Shown piece by piece: positions 34,285 through 45,699 of a stretch of 64,000 bases of DNA. This stretch comes from Catenaria anguillulae PL171 (Eukaryota; Blastocladiomycota; Blastocladiomycetes; Blastocladiales; Catenariaceae), in assembly GCA_002102555.1 (NCBI GenBank), contig MCFL01000038.1, forward strand, positions 62,001-126,000. Reading direction: 5' to 3'. Under the pieces are notes generated by a model that ran no database searches, was not told the DNA's origin, and saw nothing but the letters and a program-made list of their open reading frames with translations. The translations under genes and the position numbers were made by a program. Within the stretch, counting starts at the first letter, position 1; the number at the start of each line of letters is the position of its first letter.

Positions 34285-36178
34285 CTTTGCAGCGGAAACA
34301 CTCTATTCTCTCGGCCTCTTTGCGCAGACTGGCTCCATGACGTCGGATCATGTCAAATGTCTGCCGCCTTACTCGCACCTGTGGTTTGTATCGCGATTTG
34401 CAGACTTGTGCTTCTCTTCTAATTGGTATTTACAATATGAACGATGTGTTGCTCTTCTCGATCTCAGTTGAAGCAGGAAGGCATTTTCTCTCATCAAGGG
34501 TGGTTGCATGTCCAGATCATGTCCTCTGACCTGACCTCATCCAAGCGATCTGCCCGCAGTTGTTCCGGCTCCGTGCATACCAACACGCACACCCCAACCT
34601 GTGCCCGCATCACCTCTTGCCAACGTCACGAGTGTAAATGATCCACCAACACTTTTCACACGTCACTCGTTGCCTCCCGTCTCTTTGACGCTTATCTCGA
34701 TCTCCAGTACATATATATGTATACTCACGCCACACAATTAAATCCTTGACGCCCGTTTCGTCCACCAGACTGGGGTTCGTAATCTGCTTAATTGTACGGT
34801 GAAAACGTGCAGTCGCAAGCGTCACGACGATCATTGAACGTTTCTTGTCTCAAGACTGCAAAGGAGCAGGTGGGAAGCTGGAATTTGGACAGGAAGACTT
34901 GAATTCGCTATCAAGTTGGGTGTTCACGACATTTGGGGCGGCAATGACGTTGACGTACATAGCATGAATGTGGGTGAAAAACACGAACCATCACGATGAA
35001 TGCGTCTATGATCATTGGTCGAACGGTCCAACTCCACTCAAGATCGTGTTGAGCCACCAAGTGAAACAAAAATTACATTCCCCGTACACATGACGTCTCG
35101 GCGGCCTCGCCTCTGTAAATCACACCAGAGATTTGCCTTTTTCACACTACAGCTAGACCTGTACGGAAGAGTCGCATCAGGTGAACCTGGCGAACCTGAT
35201 TCGCGAATCGCCGATCGCGAGATAGCTCGTCATGGGACATTGGAGCCAGATGTTAGGTGCATATTCTACCTACCCATGCATCGAATGGATGTCTTTCTCT
35301 GCAGCCGCGAGTCTCTGCGGCGGTATGGAGTCGGCATCGGTCCAGTGAGCGCTCATCCAAGTCGATGTATCATCGTCGTTATCATTCATGTCACGTCCTC
35401 ATCGACCCTGAATGCAGTCAAAGCTGTTGTGAATACAAGCTGATGTCACTTCCAAGTGACCGTGTGTTGTATCGAGCGATGTTCGCAGTTTTCGCAAGGA
35501 CACAAGCGTAACCCGTTCATTTTTCACGCCAACTTCACCAGCCCTGGTCTCGATGCACCTGCCATTTTCAGTGATCGCATCCCACGAGAACGGGTGATGC
35601 AACGAACGGCTTGGGACTTTTGACTGGACCCACTGCCCAGCCCCGCTTTTCGTGATAATGACAAACACATCCGCTTCCTCCGGTGGCTAATCATGCACTG
35701 CGATCGCGGCTCGGACGGGACAACGGTATCGGGTTTCTCTTCGTCTCAGCAGCTCATACGGCTTCTCCACTCTTTCGGAACCCATTATCAAGACGCAAGG
35801 ATTGCGTCAACCTTACGTCCGCGACTCCTCCGACCCCTTCCACTCGAGCGGGAAACGTGTCATCAACAGGCACTCTGAACGCTCTGAATGGCCATCACTC
35901 TGTTCTCTTGCATTCACACACATCACAGAACACATAGCGGTGGCCGTGGACCCAGCATCAGCCTCTCTTACCTATCACGGCAAGTATCGCTGGATCCGGC
36001 GCCAACCTTCAAATACCCCGCCGACCCCACCCCGTCGACCATATACCTACGTAGCCATCCATCCCAGCTATTTTGTGATTATCCTCACTTTTCCGCATTA
36101 CACCCTCGATTTCCTCCTCTTCACCATCTCGAATCCCGAGTCCAATCCCTAATCCTTTCACCACAATCATTGTTTATC
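34285..36178. other. Gene-poor region (1894 bp)
   Basis: This lies between the broken CxxC ORF and the C2H2 gene. ORFs on both strands look random. There is an alternating TA stretch around 34712-34722. The last ~300 bp before 36179 are pyrimidine-rich and probably form the C2H2 promoter or leader. No RNA gene is recognised. Confidence 0.45.
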
Positions 36179-36898
36179 ATGTCCCCCAACACATCCCCAA
36201 CCCCATCGCACTCCGACTCCACATCGGGTCCATCCCGCGGTCGGTTTGCATGTCAGCACCCAGGCTGCCTCAAGTCGTTTTCCCGTTCAAGTCATCTTGC
36301 CCGCCATGCTCGTATTCATCTGGGAGCCAAGCCATTTGCCTGCACAGTGCAAGGATGCGGGCGGCGCTTCAACCGTCGCGATTGCTGGCGCGAGCATCTG
36401 CGTGGTGTCCATGGGATTCAAGCGCTTGACGAGACCAGTGTGCCCGCAGCGTACCCAAGCGCGGTTGCCAAGGAATCCAGCCCAAGTGCCTCAGTCGAGT
36501 GCTCTCCGACCATGCCCGCAAGACATCTCAACTCCAGCAGCAGCGGCACGGCTGATCGGTCCAGAATTCCGGCCACACCCGAATCTGACGCTGGCCACTA
36601 TTGCCAGCAAGGCGACTCGTTCCTCCACTCTGCCGAGCCTGTATCCCCATCACCCATGGCTTTTCCTCAGTCTGCCGGTTCCCACACGTCCCACCCACAA
36701 GCTCCTTGGCTCAGTCCAGCGGCAACTGTGTGTAACTCGCCCAGTGTTCGCCGCGCATCATCACCCGGATTGCATCAGACTTACCTCCCTCCGCCGTTGG
36801 TGTTGTCTTCGGTCGCCCAGACTCTGCTCCCGCCTCCTGTCCAAAGGCGGCCACCGGGCATGCCGTCGACCGAGTTTTACCTCCGGCTGTCACTGTGA
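36179..36898 (+). CDS. C2H2 zinc-finger transcription factor (two fingers)
   Basis: This is a single exon from the ATG at 36179, giving 239 residues. Two adjacent C2H2 fingers lie at residues ~22-78. The first is C-x4-C-x12-H-x3-H in FACQHPGCLKSFSRSSHLAR. The second is C-x4-C-x12-H-x4-H in FACTVQGCGRRFNRRDCWRE. They are linked by LGAKPFAC, a variant of the TGEKPF linker. The paired CxxxxC fingers resemble Klf/Zap-type DNA-binding pairs. The remaining 160 residues are Ser/Pro-rich and likely disordered regulatory sequence. Target genes cannot be read from sequence. Confidence 0.8.
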   Translation: MSPNTSPTPSHSDSTSGPSRGRFACQHPGCLKSFSRSSHLARHARIHLGAKPFACTVQGCGRRFNRRDCWREHLRGVHGIQALDETSVPAAYPSAVAKESSPSASVECSPTMPARHLNSSSSGTADRSRIPATPESDAGHYCQQGDSFLHSAEPVSPSPMAFPQSAGSHTSHPQAPWLSPAATVCNSPSVRRASSPGLHQTYLPPPLVLSSVAQTLLPPPVQRRPPGMPSTEFYLRLSL

Positions 36899-37432
36899 AG
36901 AAGCAACAAACTTAGAGATCCTCCTGTATTGTTTTGTGTCATTGGTTACCCACTTGTTTGTACATATCCCCCTCGGCTGTATATACACTTGTCAACGCAA
37001 GCTGTTGGTGTCTTTCATACCTGACCATCTCTGGTCACCGTGCTGTGTGCTGTCAGAAAGATTCCGGTGTTCAATGGCAGGATTTGTGATGACGTCTGGC
37101 ACTAGCACCAGGTTCTGCATCGTGGGAACGCGAGGCTTGGGTGTGGTTATCGCGTCGACTTGTGTGTTGTGAGTTTCTTAGTGGATCAGGACATGGCGCA
37201 TTCCGCTGGGGCTTGATTCCAGAGCTTTCTTCCATCATGATGTCAATGTCAATGGGGCCAAACTGTATTTACTCAAAGTTTGGTTCGGAAAATAGAAAAC
37301 GGATACATCGGATCCGGATGAGTTGAACCTGGACCCAGTTTGGACGCATTGACGTCAGCGGATAAAGATTTCCCCGAGAGGTGGGTAAAGCCATTCATTG
37401 GCCTTGGTTCGATTGAATGGTTCGTTGGTTGT
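36899..37432. other. Convergent intergenic region (534 bp)
   Basis: This is the 3' flank of the C2H2 gene and of the small minus-strand gene. Nothing recognisable is seen. Confidence 0.45.
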
Positions 37433-38007
37433 CTACGTTGGGTTGTGATGTGGAAGGCACAGACTGAATTTGTCCGCTGCTGCTTCTAGATCCTCTGGGT
37501 CCGTCTGCTCGTAAAATGGACTTGCAGACAAAAGCGACAAGGCTCCTGATGGATCTTCAAGGCGAAAAGAACTAGGATATGGAAGTTGATTGCATTCTGC
37601 GATGAGCTTTGTGCAAGTCTCGCGCTCCGTCCTTGCAGTTGCCTTGCGGAAAGCGTCCGATTTAGATCCTGCCAAGTTGTGGTTAATGAGTCGCAGGGAA
37701 AGCCGAAAGTCAACTGGACCCTTTACCATGGCTGCATCATGGCACAGCGAAGCAACCCAGGCAGGAAACCGAGAAACAGATGCAAAAGCGCTGCAGGGCG
37801 ACGCGAGACGCTGGCGAGGGACTTTTTTCGTCCGATCGAGCAGCAGTTCGCAGTGGTATGAGAACTTGTGTAATGCCCCGGTAACATGCACAGTTCTCTG
37901 GGGGTGGCGAGGAGCAGTTTGTACCACTCATCGGGCGACACCACAGAGGCGTTGGCTGATCGCAGATCGCGAGACTGGCACCAGCAAGCTCGAAATGCAT
38001 AATGCAT
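37433..38007 (-). CDS. Uncharacterised ~191-aa protein (one frame correction)
   Basis: The ATG at 38007 opens MHYAFRACWCQSRDLRS and DEWYKLLLATPRELCMLPG. At the C4 run 37876-37879 the frame changes. One extra base gives a continuous 191-residue reading through LHKFSYHCELLLDRTKKVPR, VDFRLSLRLINHNLAGSKSD and YEQTDPEDLEAAADKF to the stop at 37433. The reading is multiple-of-three only with that base, which supports an assembly indel. It is head-to-head with the TBC gene (70 bp between starts). No family is recognised. Confidence 0.45.
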
Positions 38008-38077
38008 CTTAAGCTCACCTCACCTACATGTAAATGCACCAAAGAGACTCCATGAAATTCGGCTGTCATCATTGAAA

Positions 38078-40005
38078 ATGTCACAAGAACTTCAGCCCTT
38101 GGGTTTCGCGACAGTATCCCCCACCGCCAAGTTAACCGCCGGGGTCGCACTCCAACCTGCAGAGACTGCAGTGAACACGGGCGTCGCTGAATCCGCGCAC
38201 GGACACCACGGGCCCATGCCCGATCGACCGACTTGCCTCCGTTCGCCAGCCGAATCCGAAGAGGTTTCATACCAAGAGTATCTGCTTGCACCGCTTCTGT
38301 GGACGCGTTCCGTGCCTGAAAAGGTCTACCGATGGATGGTACGTGTCCTTGGAGTTCCTTTTTCGTTTCGGTGGCGCCAAGCGTGTCATTTCCTTTGTCG
38401 GCGAGAGCGAGACGATGATGGCCATTCTCTCACAAGTTTTCTCGTTGGTTACGCTGCAGACATACCTCTCTGCCTTTTCTCCTGATTTGCCAACATGCTC
38501 AACAGCAGACTATGTTGAGTTGCGCCAGTCCATCCTTGTCGACCCCCACGCAAACCATTCGTCAACGTCTGCTCCGCTGGCAGAAAAGCAACCGGCTTCC
38601 GATCACCCATTATCACAAGCTGACGAGAGCCAATGGTCTCGATTCTTTCAACTGGAAGAAGTTCGAGCCACTATCAACAAGGATGTCACTCGAACGTACG
38701 CTCATACCGAGCATTCCCGATGTGTTATCGGCCTCGAACTGAGAAGTCACCTCCAACAGATTTCCCGAGGACGACTTTTTTCAACTCGCCGACACGCAGC
38801 AGTCGCTCGCCGCGATTCTCACCGTGCACTCAATGCACCATCGAATCCCGTACCGACAAGGCATGCACGAGCTATGTGCCGTTCTGTATTGGCTCGTGTA
38901 CCAAGAACGGTCGGATTCTCAATCTGTGGACGATCGAGAAGCACTGACTTATCACCTGTACGAGGCGCTGATGCATCTGCAGTCGTACTTGTTTGAACGG
39001 GTATGTACGTAGTCTGCTCTTGTACCCCGCAAAGGTCGTTATTGACTCTTTTTTTCTGGCCCGTGTCTACAGGACCATGCGGTTAAACTCTCGCACCGAT
39101 TCATGCACGTCTTTCTGCGCGCCATCGACCCAGAGCTCTACTCACATTTGACCAACTTGCAACTGGAGCCACACTTGTTTGGCATCCGCTGGCTGCGATT
39201 GCTCTTTGCTCGTGAGTTTTCGCTGCCCATGGTCGCCGACGTCTGGGATGGCCTGTTTTGCCTACTGCGATCGCATCCAAACGTGTGGCACGACCACTTG
39301 TGCTACATGGCCGTTTCCGTTGTACGTGCAACTGAACTTTCTCGCTGTTACTTGATGCCAGTACAAATGCTTACACAAGAATACTCTTAGATTCTTGCCA
39401 GCCGACATACCATGATGCAAGCCGACTATGCCCAAGTCATGTCCGCCGCCATGCACTACACGTCCCCGCTCACGGGCTCGGATGTGGTCCTGCAAGCTGT
39501 GCAGTTCAGGTACCGATTTGCGCCCGTCGTGTTCGACTTTGACCAGCGGTTCAAGACGGCCGGCGGCGGCGCCACATCCCCGCGCCCACAACCGGCTGCT
39601 GCAGCTGCTGGATCCCGTCGAGCAGCAAAGCCACGACCAATCCGGGACGCGGGGCTTCCAACAAACATGCCGTCTGCTGTTGGATCTGCGCCAGGGTCGC
39701 CGCTGGGCTCGTGGTCCAATTTATCGAGTCAACCAAGCTCCCCGCCCGGTCCCGGACTGAATGCGTTGCCAGCTGCGGTTGCAGCACCCGCGGTTAAGGC
39801 GGCCAGGGGTGCGATTCGGGCATTGTCTGCGGTGTTGGCGGTGGGCGAAAGAGTCAAGGCGGACGAGCTTAAGACATTTGCGGCTGGCGAGTCTACCAGC
39901 ACGGGTCGCACAAGTGGAGGCGGGCCAGTGGCGGATCCTTTGGGTGCAGGAACGGGTGTAACGGTGCTGGGTGATCCTTTGGGAGCAGGTCGACGGGCTG
40001 CTTGA
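38078..40005 (+). CDS. TBC-domain Rab GTPase-activating protein (TBC1D5-like)
   Basis: Exons are 38078-38338, 38460-38695, 38760-39000, 39073-39321 and 39391-40005. All are GT-AG and phase-consistent, for about 533 residues. The TBC domain shows HPLSQADESQWSRFF and then INKDVTRTFPEDDFF, holding the arginine finger in the IxxDxxR motif. IPYRQGMHELCAVLYWL has the YxQ glutamine finger, and DHAVKLSHRFMHVFLRAIDP plus LFAREFSLPMVADVWDGLF follow. The order HPLS-ES-W and RQGMHEL is closest to TBC1D5, a Rab7 GAP linked to retromer. The C-terminal ~190 residues are Ala/Gly/Pro low complexity. The first intron (121 nt) is the least certain junction, because its sequence is also open in one frame. Confidence 0.82.
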
Positions 40006-40197
40006 CTGACACGTCTTATTGAGTTTTCTTTTGTTTTTATTTTTTCGGGATTTCTGTGCTCTGATACCTTGATCATGTGTCATTTCATGTATTCTTCTGT
40101 TTGGTCTCGGGCATCTTTCCCACCCTGTGCAATCGCACACCCATTCGCTCGTCATTCCGCATCACAATTGCTTTCTACACGTTCGCAGACAGCGACA

Positions 40198-40662
40198 ATG
40201 GCCACTCGCATCCTCGGCATTGGCGTGGACATTCTCGACACGTCTCGCATCGCCCGCCTGCTTGCGCAGCCCGTCAAAGCACAACTGTTTGCACGACGCA
40301 TTCTCAGCACACACGAGCGGGCTCAGTTTCCAACCCAGCACGAGTTTAGCAGCAAGGATTTGTCATATCTTTCTCTCAGGTACGTCATTTTGGCGACCCG
40401 ATCATCTCACACATTACTAATGGTTACAATCAGATTTGCTGCAAAGGAGGCAGTCTTCAAAGCTTGCTACCCTCACACTCGCTTGCTGTGGGATCAGGTC
40501 TCGGTCGTAAAGCCAGATGACGGGCCAAAGCCCGTCATGCTCATTCACGGCCCACCGGTACTGGCAGACAGGGTCGCTGGTGTGCATTTGTCTGTGTCGC
40601 ATGATGGCGAGTATTTGGTTGCCATGGTGGTGGTTGAGGAAAAGGTTGGAGCAGGACGGTGA
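40198..40662 (+). CDS. PPT2: Holo-[acyl-carrier-protein] synthase (AcpS-type phosphopantetheinyl transferase)
   Basis: Exons 40198-40379 and 40434-40662 surround a 54-nt intron and give 136 residues, the usual size for AcpS. Motifs are ILGIGVDILDTSRI (metal-binding Asp), LRFAAKEAVFKAC spanning the splice (FxxKEA) and VHLSVSHDGEYLVAMVVV. It transfers 4'-phosphopantetheine from CoA to a serine of acyl carrier protein, most likely the mitochondrial ACP as for yeast Ppt2. The intron is a multiple of three and has no stop, so an unspliced transcript would still be translatable with an 18-residue insert. Confidence 0.87.
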   Translation: MATRILGIGVDILDTSRIARLLAQPVKAQLFARRILSTHERAQFPTQHEFSSKDLSYLSLRYVILATRSSHTLLMVTIRFAAKEAVFKACYPHTRLLWDQVSVVKPDDGPKPVMLIHGPPVLADRVAGVHLSVSHDGEYLVAMVVVEEKVGAGR

Positions 40663-40980
40663 GGTTGAGCGGGGATGTTTATGCATTGAACGAGATAAAT
40701 AATGCAGGAGAAAACAACGATGTCAACAAACCCTTTGGAGAGATGGCACATGAGTACTCAACTGAACGTGGAGAACGAAAACAAGAAAGGCTCAAAACAC
40801 AAGGCTCGGAAAAGCTATCCTGGCTGTGAGACAAAGCAGAACCAGTGCCGTCGTTGAAGGTATGCCGCGACTCACAACAGCGCGAGCAAATGTGTGCCAC
40901 AAAAAGAGGATAACCAAAAATGGAGGTCAAATGCATACGACGGCTATCACAGATACGAAGGCGCAGCTCCTGTTCTTTGC

Positions 40981-43900
40981 CTAATACCCTTGGTATCCGC
41001 CATTATACCCTCCCTGACCCTGCTGCTGTTGCCCGCCACCATACGCGGGACTCCCATATGGTTGCTGCTGCTGCTGCTGCTGCTGCTGTGGTGCTCCATT
41101 CGCGTATCCGCCGCTCGCTCCCTGCGGCTGCTGTTGCTGTTGAAGCCACGGCGGCAGCCCTTGCTCGCCGCCCGCGCCATATCCACCATTGTACCCGCCC
41201 GCGCCGCCACTGGCACCACCGTACACCTGCTGTTGCTGTTGCTGGTATCCGCCATCATATCCACCATTTCCGCCGGACACAGGCGACCTGGGTCGGCCCT
41301 GGCCATAACTCGGGTAATCCCGGTCGCGCTCACGCTCACGTTCCCGGTCACGGCCCGAATCGAATCCGCCGGGTCCTCGACGGTACTCGTCGTCGTCTTC
41401 ATACCTATCATAATCGCCGGAACGATCGGACCCGCCACGTCCGCGCCCGCGCCCACCAAACCCGCCGCGCGTGCCCCTGCCCCTCCCCCTGGCCCCACGC
41501 CCACGCCCGCGGCCAGCTTCGCTTTCCTTGTAATAACTCCTCTCCTCGTCGCCGCCCACTCCGCCGCCGCCGCCAATAAACCTGGCGGTCCCCACACCCA
41601 AATCCACGCCCGGATTCGCCAACTTCCACCGCTTAATCTCGAGCGTGTCGACCTCTGGCTCTTCGACCGTCAACCCGCCCCGGAGCACGCCCTCGCGAAT
41701 GCCCCCCGCAGGACTCGTCATGAGAAACTTTTTGTCGAAAGCGTCGAGCTCTTGTTCAAAGTCGACCACTTGCACGCCATTGTCCCAGTCGAATTTGGGT
41801 TTGGGCCCAAACCCGCATCCCCAGCGAATGCGCAGCGTGGTGGGCGCCGCCATGGACGTGTGTGGGAAGTGCAGCACGTATGAGTCGAGCGCTTGTTTGG
41901 CGGCCGTGGCTTGCGAGCGGGTGTGGAGTTTGATGAATGCGTTGGCCTTTGGGTAGTTGATCTGTTGGAGCATTGACAAGGAGGTGAGTTGAAAGGAAAC
42001 ACAGGGGGAGCAACCGTGAATGAACGCATGTACCATGACGGATTCGACCGTGCCATGTTGGCCAAACAACTCGTACAGCTGCGACTTGCTCACGTCCTTG
42101 GTGATGCCCGAAACAAAGAGCGTGCGTGCGAGGACTGCATATTGTGGAACAAAAGGTGCGACGAAAAGGGAGAAATGAGGCGGCAAGTAAAGGAAGAGAG
42201 TATAGATAGACGATAAAGTGTGGCATTATGGGCGTGTGCAATAGCGTGCAACATGTGATGGGTGTTACGAGTTTGCATGGCAAAATGAAGAGTATTCGAG
42301 ACAGTGTGTGTGTGAATTGGTCGCAATTAGCGTTGTCGAAGATAAGATTGCGTGTTCCGGTTTGCCGCAGGATGCATATCCGCGGAGTATGATGATGCCA
42401 GGGCATTATGTGGTGGTCGATAGCACAATTCGAACAAGTAAGATCATAATCCATTAAGGATGGCGTGCATGAGGGGGTCATCCAACAATAGGGAGGGAGG
42501 ATGAGCAAGTAAAAAGGAATCGAGAAAGAAACAACGACGATCAAGTGAGTTGTATCAACGGCAACGAGCAACGGAAATAGAAAACAGAAACCGCAACCGC
42601 AAAGCATCACGTCGACGACCCGGGAATCCGAACAGGACCCAATGGCGGTTTCCAAACGCACACGTGAATACCGTTATTCCGACGGGCCGAGAAGAATCAA
42701 GCACGAGTTCAAAGTAGTTCAAAGGCCATAGTGATTACGCGACGGATGGGGGAAAAGAGAGGTGAGAACGGTAAAGAGAAGACAAAAAAAGGTTTTGGTC
42801 AGTCATCGCAACCGCACAATCTAGGCACCAAGACTGTTTTGATGGAAATTTCAAACATCAACATACCGCGAATCTCATTCATACCAACGCCATTGCCCTC
42901 GAGCTGCGTCCAAGTGGTCAACCCACCCCTGCTCACGGGTGTGATGCGCCAATCTGTCTTGAGCAACCGATCGCACTCTGCTGCGTCCTCGGGCGACTGC
43001 TTCAACCTGGCCGTCTTGAAGTCTGCGGGCCCTTCGTCGTCGTCATTGTTGTTGCGGCGGATTGCCTTGAACGCTGGATCGTGTTCCATACCGGGCGGCA
43101 GGATGGGCTTGTTGTTGCTAGTGGTGCTGTTGGACATGGCTTGCGTGAGGAGCGAGGCAAGCGGATTACTGTGTGCGCTGCCGGGTCCGCCTGGGGTCGA
43201 GACCAATGAGGCAGGACCTGGGAGCATGTTGGCAAGGTTGAGGGTCGGTGGAGCAGCGCCGCCAAGGTTGAGCATGGGCGGAGCGGGAAGAAACCCGGGC
43301 ATGCCTGCGGGTGGTGCCGAGTGCGGTGGGGCGGCACCAAATGTGTTGGCGAGCGAGGCGAGAAGGTTGGACAGGTCCGGGGCGGCTTGCTGTTGCTGGT
43401 TTTGTTGCTGTTGTCCGGGAATGTTGAACATTGGTGGGGCAGCCAAGGCGGGCGGCACACTACCTACACCGCCACTGCCGCCGAGTGCGGCGAGAAAGGC
43501 CATTGGATTCGAAGCGGGTGTTGCATTGGGCATGGCTGTGGGCGGTGCTGGTTGCTGCTGCGGTTGAGGCATGGGCGACGGTCCAGACGGCTGCCTCAAT
43601 TGTGGCGGCGGCATGCCCTTTGGTGGTGCCGAGGCCTTGGTGGCCGCTGCCCCTGGGTCGGTGAGTCGGCACCACTTGTCCTCAGCCTTGGCCAAAAAGT
43701 CGCCAGGAAACAGCGATCGATCGCGCCAAATGTCGAGCACTTTCTTGATCTTGATCTTGTCCTTGTCGGGACACTGCGTGATGGCACCCGTGGCATAAGG
43801 CAGCTTTTCCTTGAAGTGAAGGATGAATGGGTTTTGCGGGGGCGGGGTCGACGCCGTGTCCGCGCGAATGATGGAGTCGACCAAGTAGAGGCCGCTGAGT

Positions 43901-44301
43901 TTGAAGTCGGCGGGACACCGTTGGATAAAGTCGACAATGAGGTCGGCCACCTGTGCGGCAGCATCGGAGCGGTTGGCAATGGCATACTTTGTGATGGCAT
44001 TGACCTTTGAGTTTGAGACGGGCGGACGCGATTGGAGTATGGCCGAAAGCTCTTGGACCAGGGGCTTGTGAGCAGAGTCGTCAGCAGCCAATGCCGTGGG
44101 TGCGGGTGGTTGCCGTTGTGCTTGCGCTTGTGCTGGGGTTGGGTTTCGGGGAGAGAGGGGGTGGAGAACCGGGGGGCGTGGTGGAGCCCGCGGGGGCAGT
44201 GGGGGCAGAGCCGGACATTGTGTGTCGAGGAATGAATTGCTCAGGGTGTTGAAGGGTGGGTAAACGATTATGCATACATTACATTCCGATAATGAGATCA
44301 T
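40981..44301 (-). CDS. CID + RRM RNA polymerase II termination factor (Nrd1/Seb1/SCAF8-like)
   Basis: Exons are 42867-44301, 42034-42134 and 40981-41961, with introns of 732 and 72 nt, giving about 838 residues. The CID (VSNSKVNAITKYAIANRSDA, FKLSGLYLVDSIIRAD, KIKIKKVLDIWRDRSLFPGD) binds the Pol II tail. A Pro/Gln-rich linker leads to an RRM (RTLFVSGITKDVSKSQLYEL, ANAFIKLHTRSQATAAKQAL). RIRWGCGFGPKPKFDWDNGV closes it, a signature of the Nrd1/Seb1/SCAF4/8 group. The C-terminus is RGG/RG-rich, then an RERERERD stretch and Gln/Gly/Tyr repeats including Q9 from a CTG array at 41063-41088. The N-terminus before the CID (from the ATG at 44301) is Pro-rich and uncertain; an ATG in another frame near 44211 is a competing start. 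It acts in nuclear RNA 3'-end formation. Confidence 0.85.
42135..42866 (-). other. Unusually long intron (732 nt) in the Nrd1/Seb1-like gene
   Basis: The donor GTATGT follows codon ...NEIR and the acceptor TGCAG precedes VLARTLFVSG; phases match. Most other introns modelled in this window are 45-120 nt. The interior has no ORF of coding character. It could host a small RNA or regulatory poly(A)/termination sites, but I see no box C/D or H/ACA pair I can defend. Confidence 0.65.
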
Positions 44302-44671
44302 TTTGCCATCGTTAACCGATCGAGTGAGTCAAGCAAGTCAGTACCAGTAAGTTGCGATCGAAACGCGAAAAAATCAACAAGCGCGCGCAAGCGCACGTGA
44401 CGCGTGTCCATGGCATCTTCAGAGTGTTCCGATATGCCCCGATGTCACGTGCTGCGAGTAGAGTTCCCGATCGTGGGCTCGTTTGAATCGGCAGCCCAAT
44501 TTCCATCGCCAAAGTCAACGAACGATCCATATCGGCACCGCCTGCCGTCGACGCTCAACGCTCAACGCTCAACCTTAACGGGTACAACAGACGATGGTAT
44601 CGAGCTCAGCGACACGCCCGTGATTTTTCTCTGGAAACTGCAACTCTCACACCGAGTCGAGTCACCCCACC
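44302..44671. other. Divergent intergenic region (370 bp)
   Basis: This is the promoter region shared by the Nrd1/Seb1-like gene and cytochrome c1. A short direct repeat of CGCTCAA units lies near 44553-44573. Nothing else is recognised. Confidence 0.5.
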
Positions 44672-45699
44672 ATGTTTGCCTCCCGCCTCGCCCAAGCGAC
44701 CGCCCGCTCGTCGGCCCGGGTATGTCCTGTTCGCCTTTGCCTTACCTGTCGCTCACAGTAGACACTTGACAGGCCCAAATCACCCCTCACGGGCACTCGG
44801 ACTGACTCAATCAGCAACATGTTTTGCAGTTGTTCTCCACCTCGGCCCCTTCCGCCGCCCCCTCGTCACAGCAAAAGGTCCTCACCACCCTCGCCACCCT
44901 CTCTGGCGCCGCTGCTCTCGCCTACTCGGTGTCGCTGTCGACCCCATCGGCCGTCCACGCCGACACGGAGGCCGAGGGCCTGCACCCGCCCCACTACCCA
45001 TGGAACCACAAGGGCCCGCTCGACTCGTTTGACCACGCCTCGATCCGCCGTGGCTACCAAGTGTACAAGGAAGTGTGCGCTGCGTGCCACTCGCTCGACC
45101 GCATTGCCTACCGCAACCTTGTGGGCGTGTCGCACTCGCTTGACGAGGCAAAGGCCCTTGCCGAAGAGATGGAGTTCCAAGACGGACCCAACGATGTGGG
45201 TGACATGTTTATGCGCCCGGGCAAGTTGTCCGACTACCACCCGCGCCCTTACCCGAACGAGGAAGCCGCACGTGCCGCCAATGCTGGCGCGTACCCGCCC
45301 GACTTGTCGCTCATGGTCAAGGCCCGCCACGGCGGTGAAGACTACATCTTCTCGCTGCTTATGGGCTACTGCGACCCGCCCGCGGGCATTGAGATTCGCG
45401 AGGGCCTCAACTACAACCCGTACTTCCCCGGCGGCGCCATTGGCATGGCCAGGAACATTTACGACGAGGTGGTCGAGTACGAGGACGGCACCCCGGCAAC
45501 CGCCGCGCAAATCGCAAAGGATGTCACCACCTTCTTGGCGTGGGCCGCGGAGCCCGAGCACGACGACCGCAAGCGTATGGGTCTCAAGGCCATGATCTTG
45601 TTGACGGCCGCATCGGGCTTTTCGCTGTGGTTGAAGCGGTTCAAGTGGAGCTTGCTCAAGTCGCGCAAGATTGTGTACAACAAGCCTCCTTCGGCCTAA
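44672..45699 (+). CDS. CYT1: Cytochrome c1, heme subunit of respiratory complex III
   Basis: Exon 1 (44672-44719) encodes [16 protein letters not shown] and a 110-nt intron follows. Exon 2 (44830-45699) continues [15 protein letters not shown], so the intron splits the mitochondrial presequence. The total is 305 residues. A second hydrophobic sorting segment ([15 protein letters not shown]) fits the bipartite import signal of cytochrome c1. The heme site is EVCAACHS, the axial Met lies in [12 protein letters not shown], and the C-terminal anchor is [16 protein letters not shown] followed by [13 protein letters not shown]. It passes electrons from the Rieske protein to cytochrome c on the intermembrane-space side of the inner membrane. 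Assignment is secure. Confidence 0.95.

Noticed and set aside
40894-41883. 329-codon open frame antisense to the RGG/Gln-rich tail of the Nrd1/Seb1-like gene
   Set aside because: Leucine/Ala-rich text results from reading CTG and Gly repeats backwards; apparent hydrophobicity is an artefact.
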